NCBI GenBank assembly: GCA_964424125.1
Contig: CAYRHS010000146.1
Span: 1-8,080, forward strand
DNA from: CAYRHS01 sp964424125
GTDB taxonomy: Bacteria; Actinomycetota; Acidimicrobiia; IMCC26256; JAOSJL01
Length of the DNA: 8,080 bases
Reading direction: 5' to 3'
In this document: in pieces, positions 1 to 5,723 of the stretch
Numbering within the stretch: the stretch's first letter is position 1
Layout: every line of letters starts with the position of its first letter
The notes under the pieces: model-generated
Databases searched by the model: none
Told to the model about the DNA's origin: nothing
Seen by the model: only the letters and a program-made list of their open reading frames with translations
Made by a program: the position numbers and the translations under genes

Positions 1-441
1 GGGCTCGACTCCGAGGCACTTGCCTTCCGTCCCGACGCCGAGGGCAACTCCATCGCCTGGCTCGTCTGGCACCTCAGCCGGATCGAGGACGCGCAGGTCG
101 CCGACCTCGCCGGTCGCGAACAGGTCTGGTCGGTCGGTGGATGGCGGGATCGCTTCCGGCTTCCCCTCGAACCCGACGACACCGGCTACGGCCACTCGGC
201 CGAGGAGGTCGCAGTGGTGCGCGTCGAGGACCCGTCCCTGCTCCACGGCTACCAGGCCGCGGTGGCCGACCGCTGCATCGAGTTCGTCGTCGGCCTCGGC
301 GAGACCGAGCTCGATCGGATCATCGACCGGCGATTCACCCCGCCGGTCTCGGTGGGGATCCGGCTCGTGAGCATCGTCGCCGACGCCCTCCAGCACGCGG
401 GGCAAGCGGCGTTCGTCCGCGGGCTGGTGGAACGTCGCTGA
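1..441 (+). CDS. DUF664/DinB-family protein, 5' end outside the window
   Basis: The reading frame is open from base 1, so the start codon lies upstream and only the last 146 residues are seen. The protein resembles the actinobacterial DUF664 branch of the DinB superfamily. These are four-helix-bundle proteins, some of which are metal-dependent thiol (mycothiol or bacillithiol) S-transferases. Visible hallmarks are WLVWHLSRIEDAQ near residues 20-32, which holds the first metal-ligand His of the fold, then GWRDRF, then DTGYGHSAEEVAVV, and a last helix with ALQHAGQAAFVRGL that holds the second conserved His. The sequence ends in LVERR and TGA. The substrate cannot be told; a mycothiol-linked detoxification role is an inference from the family. 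The cupin gene follows 76 bases later on the same strand and appears to have its own promoter. Confidence 0.85.
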   Translation, partial: GLDSEALAFRPDAEGNSIAWLVWHLSRIEDAQVADLAGREQVWSVGGWRDRFRLPLEPDDTGYGHSAEEVAVVRVEDPSLLHGYQAAVADRCIEFVVGLGETELDRIIDRRFTPPVSVGIRLVSIVADALQHAGQAAFVRGLVERR

Positions 442-517
442 GCCGTCGACGGCCCGATGTTGTCGGCTCGCAGCGCGCACTGTTCAATGAGCGCGCGCTG
501 CAAGGGAGGAGCCGCTT
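442..517 (+). promoter_or_regulatory. Possible promoter and 5' UTR hairpin before the cupin gene
   Basis: This 76-base gap opens with a 12-base perfect palindrome, GCCGTCGACGGC (442-453), directly after the DUF664 stop. A candidate sigma-70 promoter follows: TTGTCG at 460-465, a 17-base spacer, and TTCAAT at 483-488. A 9-base perfect inverted repeat, GCAGCGCGC (470-478) and GCGCGCTGC (493-501), encloses a 14-base loop and ends just before the Shine-Dalgarno GGGAGGA (504-510), 7 bases upstream of the GTG start. The hairpin could be part of the leader or an operator. The boxes match consensus at only four of six positions each, so the promoter call is weak. Confidence 0.3.
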
Positions 518-1051
518 GTGAGCACCCGTCGCATCGTCACCGGACACGGTCCCGACGGAACGTCACGCGTCGTCGACGACGAATCCATCGACCCGGTCGA
601 GCTCTCGTTGTTGCCCGGGGCGCAGTTCACCGTCGTCTGGGCCAGCGATGTCCCGCCCGAGTACGTCGCCGACGGCAAGGAGCCGGGCGGGACGGACTAC
701 TTCCCACCACCCGGCGGGATCCGCTACGACATCATCACGCTCCCGCCCGAGGGAGACGCCAGTGCCGGTGAGGAGCCCGACGATCCCGAGCCGGCGATGG
801 CCGAGGCGGAGGCCAAGCTGCCCGGACTCGTGAAGGTCTTCGATCCGGACGATCCCGGCTTCCACACCACCGACACGATCGATCTCATCTACGTGGCCGC
901 GGGGCGCGTGCGGCTCGAGACCACCGCGGGCGCCCCTGTGGAGCTCGCGGCCGGGGCCACCATCGTTCAGAACGGCACCAGGCACGCGTGGCGCAACGCT
1001 AGCGACACCCCGGCGACGCTCGTCAACGTCTCGCTCGGTGTCACGCGCTGA
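518..1051 (+). CDS. Cupin-domain protein
   Basis: This 177-residue protein starts at GTG with a good Shine-Dalgarno (GGGAGGA, 7 bases upstream). Residues 1-105 are an acidic and proline-rich N-terminal part with no motif I recognise. The C-terminal part (about 110-175) has a single cupin barrel. Motif 1 is represented by FHTTDTIDLIYVAAGRVRLE, with H116 kept but not the full HxH pattern. Motif 2 is represented by AAGATIVQNGTRHAWRN, with H156. This resembles the family of small cupins that carry GD-VVQRGT-HAWRN in motif 2, many of which are uncharacterised. With only two obvious His ligands the metal site may be reduced, so it could be an enzyme or a small-molecule-binding protein. It is soluble, with no signal peptide. 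The next possible ATG lies one base after its stop. Confidence 0.85.
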   Translation: MSTRRIVTGHGPDGTSRVVDDESIDPVELSLLPGAQFTVVWASDVPPEYVADGKEPGGTDYFPPPGGIRYDIITLPPEGDASAGEEPDDPEPAMAEAEAKLPGLVKVFDPDDPGFHTTDTIDLIYVAAGRVRLETTAGAPVELAAGATIVQNGTRHAWRNASDTPATLVNVSLGVTR

Positions 1052-1128
1052 CATGGCGTCCAACGCCTCCGAGGACGCGTCCTCGAACGTCGATCGGCGA
1101 GTACCCACGCGAAGCCATCGCCATCAAC

Positions 1129-1419
1129 GTGTACGGCGCCGTCCTCCTCGTGGCCAGCCTCGTACGGGTCTTCTTCTACTGGTACGTGATGCGCCGGCCG
1201 CAGCTCCTGTGGGCGCCACCGACTCCCCGGAAGCAGCGGATCGGCTTCTGCCTCTCCGCCGCTCCGATCGCCGTGTACGTCGTGGCCATGGTCGTCGCGG
1301 ACTTCGTCCCCGTCCTGAGCCTGCTCCTCTACCTGGTGATGCCGCTCCTCTACTTCGTGCTGATCACGATCCTGCGACAGCGACCCGCCACTCGAGAAGA
1401 GGCAGACGAGTTCTCCTGA
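1129..1419 (+). CDS. Small membrane protein, probably the C-terminal fragment of a TMEM175 (DUF1211) channel
   Basis: The 96 residues from GTG 1129 contain three hydrophobic segments, at about 1-20, 38-58 and 61-82, followed by a charged tail. The same frame stays open upstream and reads TSIGEYPREAIAIN directly before the GTG. GEYP followed by an A-x-x-x-Y-G helix is what I expect midway through TMEM175-family proteins, after the third helix. Full-length bacterial members have about 200 residues, six helices and an N-terminal R/K-x-FSDG motif; none of that first half is present. An ATG at 1053, one base after the cupin stop, opens a different frame (MASNASEDASSNVDRR) that would need a shift to join this one. 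The likeliest reading is a decayed remnant. A genuine small three-helix protein is possible. The TMEM175 assignment is from memory of the family pattern. Confidence 0.5.
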   Translation: MYGAVLLVASLVRVFFYWYVMRRPQLLWAPPTPRKQRIGFCLSAAPIAVYVVAMVVADFVPVLSLLLYLVMPLLYFVLITILRQRPATREEADEFS

Positions 1420-1444
1420 GCGCGGTGCTCCCGAGTGTTGCGGA

Positions 1445-1927
1445 TCAGACGGTGGTCTCGCGCAGGGCTGCCGTCATGACGTCGTACACGAACCCGCGCA
1501 CCGACTCAGTGAGGAGATAGGGCGCGTCGCGAACCGCCATTGCGGAGGCGCGCAGTGACGCCTCGAGGTCGGCGAAGGTTCCCAGCTCGCGCGGCGCGGC
1601 TCCCGTAGCTGCTTCGACGGAGGCGAGCGCCTGCTCCTCGGACGCGGTGTGCATGCCACAGTCGGTGTGCTGCACGAGGACGACCTCGCGCGTGCCGAGA
1701 AAGTGTTGTGACGCCGCGAGTGAACGAAGGACGTCCTCGGTGACGATCCCGCCCGCGTTGCGGATCACGTGGGCGTCGCCTTCGTCGAGCCCGAAGATCC
1801 GGGCTGGGTCCACGCGGGCGTCCATGCACGTCACGATGGCCACCCGAGACGACGGCTCGGAGGCTGTCGTGCCGCCGGCCCGGGGTGCGGTCCGGTGGCG
1901 GGCAAGGAGCTCATCGGTCCCGCTCAT
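1445..1927 (-). CDS. Beta-class carbonic anhydrase, Rv1284-like
   Basis: Beta-carbonic anhydrases interconvert CO2 and bicarbonate with a zinc ion. Counting from ATG 1927 the protein has 160 residues, close to the roughly 163 of mycobacterial Rv1284, which it resembles throughout. Zinc ligands are C34 in VTCMDARVDP, and H87 and C90 in VQHTDCGM. D36 and R38 form the conserved Asp-Arg pair. AHVIRNAGG (52-60), SLAASQHFLGTREVVL and the C-terminal SVRGFVYDV are also characteristic. The frame stays open upstream to 2056, but that extension is a proline/arginine-rich overlap with the divergent methyltransferase, so I reject it. The chosen ATG has a TAGCTT box 7 bases upstream and no Shine-Dalgarno, which suggests leaderless translation. 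It is cytosolic. It converges with the TMEM175-like fragment across 25 bases. Confidence 0.93.
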   Translation of the reverse strand: MSGTDELLARHRTAPRAGGTTASEPSSRVAIVTCMDARVDPARIFGLDEGDAHVIRNAGGIVTEDVLRSLAASQHFLGTREVVLVQHTDCGMHTASEEQALASVEAATGAAPRELGTFADLEASLRASAMAVRDAPYLLTESVRGFVYDVMTAALRETTV

Positions 1928-1992
1928 GTATCCGAAGCTACGCGGGCCGCGTCCCCCACGGCACAGCCAGGCGCTCCGTATGATTCGCCGGT
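1928..1992. promoter_or_regulatory. Divergent promoter region, both genes apparently leaderless
   Basis: This 65-base gap separates the carbonic anhydrase (left, minus) from the methyltransferase (right, plus). On the plus strand TATGAT (1979-1984) ends 8 bases before GTG 1993 and 6 bases before an overlapping GTG at 1991. On the minus strand TAGCTT (1940 to 1935) ends 7 bases before ATG 1927. Neither gene has a purine-rich Shine-Dalgarno. A TANNNT -10 box placed about 7 bases before the start is the signature of leaderless mRNAs, which are common in actinobacteria. No clear -35 box is visible on either side. The transcription start sites are inferred. Confidence 0.5.
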
Positions 1993-2754
1993 GTGGGACG
2001 CGAGTGGGACGCGGAGGTCTATCAACGGGTGTCGGGCCCGCAGGAGGCGATGGCACTCGAGGTCCTCGAGCGGCTCCGCCTGCGAGGCGACGAAACCGTG
2101 CTCGACGCGGGGTGCGGCTCCGGTCGCGTGACCGGTCTGCTCCTCACGCGGCTCCCCCGTGGGCGGGTGATCGGTGTCGACGCGTCGCCGACGATGATCG
2201 AGCACGCCCGCGCGCAGCTCGCACCCTACGGGGATCGGGTCGAGCTTCACGTCGCCGACCTCGCGACTCTCTCCATCGACAGGACCGTGGACGCGGTGTT
2301 CTCCACCGCCGCGTTGCACTGGGTCCTCGATCACGGCGCGCTCTGGGAGCGTATGGCCGCGGTGCTGCGTACCGACGGCCGACTCGTCGCCCAGTTCGGA
2401 GGGATCGGCAACGTCGCCCGGCCGATCGATTACCTCGAAGGTCTCGCCGACCGCGCGCCGTTCCGCGAGTTCTTCACCGACTGGCACCGGCCGTGGCGGT
2501 TCCGCGACCCGGACGAGACCGAGGCGCGCCTCGTGCGCAGCGGCTTCACCGACGTGGAGTGCTGGCTGACGGAGTTCCGCTACGTCCCCGACGACCCCGA
2601 GGGCTTCCTCCGGGAGGTGGTCGCCGGTGCCCACCTCGAACGGCTCCCGGCGGATCTGCAGGAGAAGTACATGGCCGAGCTGTTGCCGTCGTTCGAGGGA
2701 GACTTCGAGATGGACGGCGTTCGCCTGAACGTGTGCGCGACCCGCGCCACCTGA
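1993..2754 (+). CDS. Class I SAM-dependent methyltransferase
   Basis: This 253-residue protein has a Rossmann-like methyltransferase domain. Motif I is TVLDAGCGSGRVTGLLL (35-51), the SAM-binding glycine loop. The acidic end of strand 2 is GVDASPTMIEHARA, with D63. Motif II is ELHVADLATL (84-93). Motif III is DAVFSTAALHWVLDH (100-114), followed by the usual LWERMAAVLRTDGRLVAQFGG. The N-terminal WDAEVYQRVSGPQ and the ALHWVLDH motif resemble trans-aconitate 2-methyltransferases and related small-molecule methyltransferases, but the acceptor cannot be named from sequence. The start is GTG 1993, since the protein resembles the family from W5 on and an upstream TATGAT box fits leaderless initiation. 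It converges with the VOC gene across 63 bases. Confidence 0.9.
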   Translation: MGREWDAEVYQRVSGPQEAMALEVLERLRLRGDETVLDAGCGSGRVTGLLLTRLPRGRVIGVDASPTMIEHARAQLAPYGDRVELHVADLATLSIDRTVDAVFSTAALHWVLDHGALWERMAAVLRTDGRLVAQFGGIGNVARPIDYLEGLADRAPFREFFTDWHRPWRFRDPDETEARLVRSGFTDVECWLTEFRYVPDDPEGFLREVVAGAHLERLPADLQEKYMAELLPSFEGDFEMDGVRLNVCATRAT

Positions 2755-2817
2755 GGTTCGGGCTCGCTTCGCGGTTCCGACGTCACAGCCACCGTCTGCG
2801 CGTCCACGACCGAGGGC
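2755..2817. other. Convergent intergenic gap, no clear terminator
   Basis: These 63 bases lie between the 3' ends of the methyltransferase and the VOC gene. I looked for a stem-loop followed by a T-run on either strand and found none. Transcription from both sides may therefore run into the opposite gene, or end by another mechanism. Confidence 0.4.
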
Positions 2818-3111
2818 TCATGCGTGATGCTCCACATACCGCATCGCGCCGACGACGTTGCCCTCGGAGTCGCGTACGAACACGAGCTCTCCGACGTCGG
2901 GGATCGTCGTCGGCTCCATGAGCGCCTCGCGCCGCTCCTGCAGGGCTCCCTGCACCCGGCCGAAGGGCGCTCGGGAGCCCGTCTCGATCTGGAAGAAGCC
3001 GGGAGGCCCGAACGGGGTGAACTCCCAGCCGAACACCGCCTCGTAGAACGCGCGGGCCCGGGGCACGTCGTCGGCGTTGATGGCGAAGTGTGCGACGGGC
3101 GTGTCGGGCAT
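2818..3111 (-). CDS. VOC/glyoxalase-fold protein, apparently missing its central segment
   Basis: This 97-residue protein starts at ATG 3111 behind GAGGAG, 6 bases upstream. The N-terminal module, TPVAHFAINADDVPRARAFY through VFGWEFTPFGPPGFFQIETG (4-45), is the first beta-alpha-beta unit of VOC superfamily proteins. The end, TTIPDVGELVFVRDSEGNVVGAM (68-90), is the last beta hairpin with the usual GN-VGAM motif. Ordinary members have about 120-130 residues, with GALQ-RRE followed by a strand-helix unit of about 25-30 residues (of the kind VDDVDATVAAVEAAGG) before V-x-x-TTIPGVG. Here RREALMEPTTIP joins directly, in frame, so the second module's first strand and helix are gone. The substrate is unknown. 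It is the last gene of the minus-strand group, 12 bases after the MOSC gene. It may be non-functional or form an altered dimer. Confidence 0.75.
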   Translation of the reverse strand: MPDTPVAHFAINADDVPRARAFYEAVFGWEFTPFGPPGFFQIETGSRAPFGRVQGALQERREALMEPTTIPDVGELVFVRDSEGNVVGAMRYVEHHA

Positions 3112-3123
3112 TGCTGCTCCTCG

Positions 3124-3672
3124 TCAGACCTTCTCGACGATGTCGCCCCGGCGCACCGTGCCCCCGCGCGCGACTCGGGCATTGACCCCACGGAGGTTCA
3201 GCTCACGTCCGGCCGGCGAGTTGACGAACCGGAGCGCATCGAGACCGAACCGTGCCGAGAACTTCTTGCACCCGGTGTGGGGCTTGGCCGTGACCTCGAT
3301 GACGGCGTCACCGATGCCGAGTCGAGTGCCCGGTGGGAGGTTCTGCTTGCTCAGGTCGAGGTCGAGGTAGAGCTGGTCCCCTGCAAGCGGGCGGCGCGCG
3401 GGGTCGGGAGCGATCAATGCGATCACACGCGCGCTCATGATGTTGAGCTGCGCGTCGGGATTGGGTCCGCCGTCGGGTGTGCTGCTGCTCCCACGCGCCG
3501 ACCAGCTGTCGCCGACCAACCCCACGGCCTCGTCGAGATCGCCCGTCTCCAACACCTCGCGCTCGTCGACGTGGGGGCGGCGGACTATGAGCTCGAGCGT
3601 GCCCGCGTCGGCGGGGGCTGCCCGGATCGTCTCGAGCCCGGCCTCGAGCTCGGCCCTGGTCCGGAAGGTCAC
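3124..3672 (-). CDS. MOSC-domain protein
   Basis: MOSC domains occur at the C terminus of molybdenum cofactor sulfurases and in stand-alone proteins (YiiM/YuaD type) linked to sulfur transfer or molybdenum-enzyme partners. This 182-residue protein is a stand-alone form. Residues 25-60 hold an N-terminal strand and helix. AGDQLYLDLDLSKQNLPPGT (97-116) and LGIGDAVIEVTAKPHTGCKKF (118-138) match the core, with the conserved cysteine at C135. The domain closes with LNLRGVNARVARGGTVRRGDIVE. The start is GTG 3672, 7 bases after the TGA of the phosphorylase gene, with GGAAGA overlapping that gene's end as a weak Shine-Dalgarno; translational coupling is likely. The substrate is not known. Confidence 0.85.
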   Translation of the reverse strand: MTFRTRAELEAGLETIRAAPADAGTLELIVRRPHVDEREVLETGDLDEAVGLVGDSWSARGSSSTPDGGPNPDAQLNIMSARVIALIAPDPARRPLAGDQLYLDLDLSKQNLPPGTRLGIGDAVIEVTAKPHTGCKKFSARFGLDALRFVNSPAGRELNLRGVNARVARGGTVRRGDIVEKV

Positions 3673-3679
3673 CGTTCCA

Positions 3680-4408
3680 TCATTCTTCCTGGTGCGAGTG
3701 CTCGGCGACGAGCCGGATGGCTTCGTCGGCCGCGGCGTTCGTGGCGGTCCGCAGGTTCCGGCCGAGACGGGCGAGGAGCGGGATGCGCCAGGGCTTCGTG
3801 ATCACGTAGTGGGCGACTGCCGGCAGATCGGGTGTGCCGTCCGGCCGCGCGAGGTGGAGGATCGCATCGTCGACGAGCTCCTCGTCGACGTGGTCGCTCA
3901 ACGCCCGCACCGCCGACCACGGCATGCCCCGTTGCTCGCACACGGACGCGACGCCCGCCGTCTCCATGTCGAGGATGTCGACTTCCGTTTCCGCTTGTAC
4001 CCGTCGCGATTCCCCGTCGATCAGCAGCTGATCCGAGGTGACGAGCCGTCCGCGTGGCGGACGGCTACCCAACGCGTGCGCGTGGAACACGGTGCCCGAC
4101 TCGTGGTCGACGACCTCGTCGGGGACCACGACGTCGCCGACCCGCAAGCCGGCTCCCACACCGCCGGCGACGCCGACCACGACGACGTGGTCGGGTGCTG
4201 TGCGGTCCATTATGAACTCCGCCGTCGCTCGGCCCGCGGCCGGGCCCATCCCGACCCGCACGGCCACGATCTCGGCGGTGTCCATGCGACCCCGCCAGAG
4301 GGGGCGTCCGTCGAGCGCCGTCCGCTGCAAGCGGAGCCGTCGGGTCAGGGGCTTCAGCTCCGAAGGCATCGGCGCGAGGAGCGCGACCCGGAACGGTCTC
4401 ACGGGCAT
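3680..4408 (-). CDS. Nucleoside phosphorylase/nucleosidase-family protein (PNP_UDP_1, MTAN-like)
   Basis: The family cleaves the N-glycosidic bond of nucleosides such as 5'-methylthioadenosine, S-adenosylhomocysteine or purine nucleosides. From ATG 4408 the protein has 242 residues, typical for the family; an adjacent GTG at 4411 is an alternative start. Conserved features are MPSELKP with E17 where MTA/SAH nucleosidases have their general-base Glu, VGMGPAAG (52-59), the long GVAGGVGAGLRVGDVVVPD (79-97), DMETAGVA (148-155, the ribose-binding Met-Glu) and RALSD (168-172), with D172 as the expected catalytic Asp. The residues after about 185 (LARPDGTPDLPAVAHYVITKPWRIP) differ from classical MTAN and resemble a broad COG0775 branch, so the substrate is uncertain. 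GAGGAGA precedes the start at longer than ideal spacing. It is the second gene of the minus-strand operon. Confidence 0.85.
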   Translation of the reverse strand: MPVRPFRVALLAPMPSELKPLTRRLRLQRTALDGRPLWRGRMDTAEIVAVRVGMGPAAGRATAEFIMDRTAPDHVVVVGVAGGVGAGLRVGDVVVPDEVVDHESGTVFHAHALGSRPPRGRLVTSDQLLIDGESRRVQAETEVDILDMETAGVASVCEQRGMPWSAVRALSDHVDEELVDDAILHLARPDGTPDLPAVAHYVITKPWRIPLLARLGRNLRTATNAAADEAIRLVAEHSHQEE

Positions 4409-4433
4409 CACTCTGGCCGCTCTCCTCGAGCCG

Positions 4434-4450
4434 TCGCCACGCCGTGGCGA
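4434..4450 (-). other. Intercistronic inverted repeat
   Basis: TCGCCACG-C-CGTGGCGA is a 17-base inverted repeat with 8-base arms around one base. It can fold as a 6-base-pair stem with a 5-base loop. It lies in the 52-base gap between the 4461-4907 gene and the phosphorylase start. There is no T-run, so a rho-independent terminator is unlikely. It could modulate read-through or mRNA stability within the operon, or be chance in GC-rich DNA. Confidence 0.3.
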
Positions 4451-4460
4451 GCGGCTCCCG

Positions 4461-4907
4461 CTACGACGCGCCGGTCAATGCCTCGATGATCGGATCGTTG
4501 AAGCTGCCCCACATCTTCAGCGACTCGAGGGAGACCGCCTGGCCATCGTCGAGCGTCACCGTCAGCTGATTGGTCATCGTCCCCTCGCCGCGTTCGACGC
4601 TCAGCCCGGCCCGAGGCCAGCGCGCCGCCTCCTCCTTGATCTTCCATGACGTGCCCCGCGGCTTGTACCCGAACACGTGGATGTTGTTCGCAGTGAGCGC
4701 GACGAGAAGGAACTCGGGGAGACCGGCGTCCTTCTTCGCCTTGCGACGCATGAGCGAGCCCGCGAGGCCCGAGACCCCCATGGTGAGACCTGCCGCTCCG
4801 GTCATCCCCTTGGGCTGGAAGAACCCCACCTCCTCGACGGGCTCGTCGCAGTGCGGCGAGACCACCTCGATGGCCTTGGTCCGGTACTTCTCGTTGCGGT
4901 CGCCCAT
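4461..4907 (-). CDS. Protein of unknown function, possibly PH-like
   Basis: I do not recognise this 148-residue protein with certainty. It starts at ATG 4907 with a strong GGAGGGAG Shine-Dalgarno 6 bases upstream. Residues 1-30 are charged and contain the only cysteine (SPHC). A Gly/Met-rich, weakly hydrophobic stretch follows (GMTGAAGLTMGVSGLAGSL, 34-52), then a basic cluster RRKAKK (54-59). From about 64 to 145 the pattern FLLVALTANNIHVFGYKP...WKIKEE...LSVERGEG...LTVTLDDGQAVSLES reads as successive beta strands, as in bacterial PH-like domains of unknown-function actinobacterial proteins. Together these suggest a small membrane-associated or lipid-facing protein, but that is inference. It is the first gene of the minus-strand operon and diverges from the ars operon across 121 bases. 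Confidence 0.7.
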   Translation of the reverse strand: MGDRNEKYRTKAIEVVSPHCDEPVEEVGFFQPKGMTGAAGLTMGVSGLAGSLMRRKAKKDAGLPEFLLVALTANNIHVFGYKPRGTSWKIKEEAARWPRAGLSVERGEGTMTNQLTVTLDDGQAVSLESLKMWGSFNDPIIEALTGAS

Positions 4908-4991
4908 CGGTTCTCCCTCCGAACGGCCCGAGACCCGGCGAGTGCCGAGCCGAGGATCGGCCGCGATCTTCCCGGTATTGAACCACCGGAA

Positions 4992-5022
4992 ATTGACTCA
5001 AGAATACTTGAGCCAATATTGT
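4992..5022 (+). promoter_or_regulatory. ars operon promoter overlapped by a palindromic ArsR-type operator
   Basis: The inverted repeat ATTGACTCAAG (4992-5002), spacer AATA, CTTGAGCCAAT (5007-5017) matches at 10 of 11 arm positions; the only mismatch is 4996 against 5013. It lies inside a likely sigma-70 promoter: -35 TTGACT (4993-4998), 18-base spacer, -10 TATTGT (5017-5022). An AT-rich palindrome with TCAAG/CTTGA half-sites upstream of an ArsR-family gene is the normal arrangement for autorepression. The -10 ends 6 bases before ATG 5029, so the mRNA is probably leaderless, and no Shine-Dalgarno precedes that ATG apart from GGGG. A repressor bound here would cover both the -35 and the start of the -10 box. 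Confidence 0.7.
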
Positions 5023-5028
5023 CGGGGC

Positions 5029-5697
5029 ATGGAGCCCGACGTCCGACAGGGCGACGTTCGACAACGTGCGGAGGTGCACGCCGCGCTGGGAGACCCGGCC
5101 CGACTGGCGATCGTCGACGCGCTGGTCACCTCGGACCGCTCCGTGAGCGAGCTCGGCGAGCTCTCCGGCATGGCGGGCAACCTCCTGGCCCACCACCTCG
5201 GCGTGCTGGAGGACGCCGGTGTCGTCGAACGGCTGGTCTCCTCCGGTGATCGCCGGCGCCGCTACGTGCGTCTCCGGGCGCAGGCGCTCGCCGGCCTCGG
5301 CCCGTCGGCGCACCTGCCGCGCGACGGCCGGGTGCTGTTCGTCTGCACGCACAACTCGGCGCGCTCGCAGCTCGCAGCCGCGCTGTGGCACCGACGCACC
5401 GGTCGCCGGGCCCGCAGCGCCGGAACCCACCCGGCCACGCGGGTGCACCCAGGTGCCGTGGCCGCCGCCGAACGGGCCGGGCTCGACCTGACGGGCGCGC
5501 GGCCGCGGTCCCTGACTCCTCGGGACCTCGCGAGCTCCGTGGTCGTCACCGTGTGCGATCTCGCCCACGAGGAGCTCGGACCGGAGCCGACCTGGCTGCA
5601 TTGGTCGGTACCCGACCCGGTGCCCGAGGGAACTCGCCCGGCCTTCGATCGCGCGCTCGACCAGCTCCGAGACCGCATCGACCACGTCGCCAGTTGA
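5029..5697 (+). CDS. ArsR-type regulator fused to a low-molecular-weight phosphatase/arsenate reductase domain
   Basis: This 222-residue protein has two parts. Residues 10-85 are a winged helix of the ArsR/SmtB family: EVHAALGDPARLAIVDAL, the recognition-helix region SVSELGELSGMAGNLLAHHLGVLEDAGVV, and the wing RLVSSGDRRRRYVRLRA. Residues 100-222 are a low-molecular-weight protein tyrosine phosphatase fold with the CX5R loop VLFVCTHNSARSQ (C106, R112) and an acid Asp in VPDP (D196). The DNA-binding part contains no cysteine, so the classical CVC arsenite site is absent. The only cysteines are C106 and C176 (VTVCDLAH), both in the catalytic domain. ArsR-LMWP fusions are known in actinobacterial ars loci. 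The palindrome upstream suggests autorepression. ATG 5029 is chosen because the HTH begins soon after it and a -10 box sits 6 bases upstream. The arsC gene follows after 26 bases. Confidence 0.9.
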   Translation: MEPDVRQGDVRQRAEVHAALGDPARLAIVDALVTSDRSVSELGELSGMAGNLLAHHLGVLEDAGVVERLVSSGDRRRRYVRLRAQALAGLGPSAHLPRDGRVLFVCTHNSARSQLAAALWHRRTGRRARSAGTHPATRVHPGAVAAAERAGLDLTGARPRSLTPRDLASSVVVTVCDLAHEELGPEPTWLHWSVPDPVPEGTRPAFDRALDQLRDRIDHVAS

Positions 5698-5723
5698 AAA
5701 CGCGTACCGAGGAGCCATCGTCG

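Noticed and set aside
442..453. GCCGTCGACGGC palindrome as a terminator of the DUF664 gene
   Set aside because: It is a loop-free 12-base palindrome without a T-run. Short palindromes of this kind are common by chance in GC-rich DNA.
1928..2056. N-terminal extension of the carbonic anhydrase up to 2056
   Set aside because: The 43 extra residues are Pro/Arg-rich and overlap the methyltransferase start. The family begins close to ATG 1927, which has a -10 box at leaderless spacing.
1647..2921. Long plus-strand open frame (424 codons) across carbonic anhydrase, methyltransferase and VOC
   Set aside because: It overlaps three well-supported genes in the wrong frame or strand, and its translation is mostly arginine and proline.
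4408..5718. Very long open frame on the minus strand (436 codons) covering the divergent intergenic region and the ArsR fusion
   Set aside because: It lies antisense to the ArsR-phosphatase fusion and out of frame with the 4461-4907 gene. Its translation is Arg/Gly/Pro-rich with no motif. Long antisense frames are expected in DNA this rich in GC.
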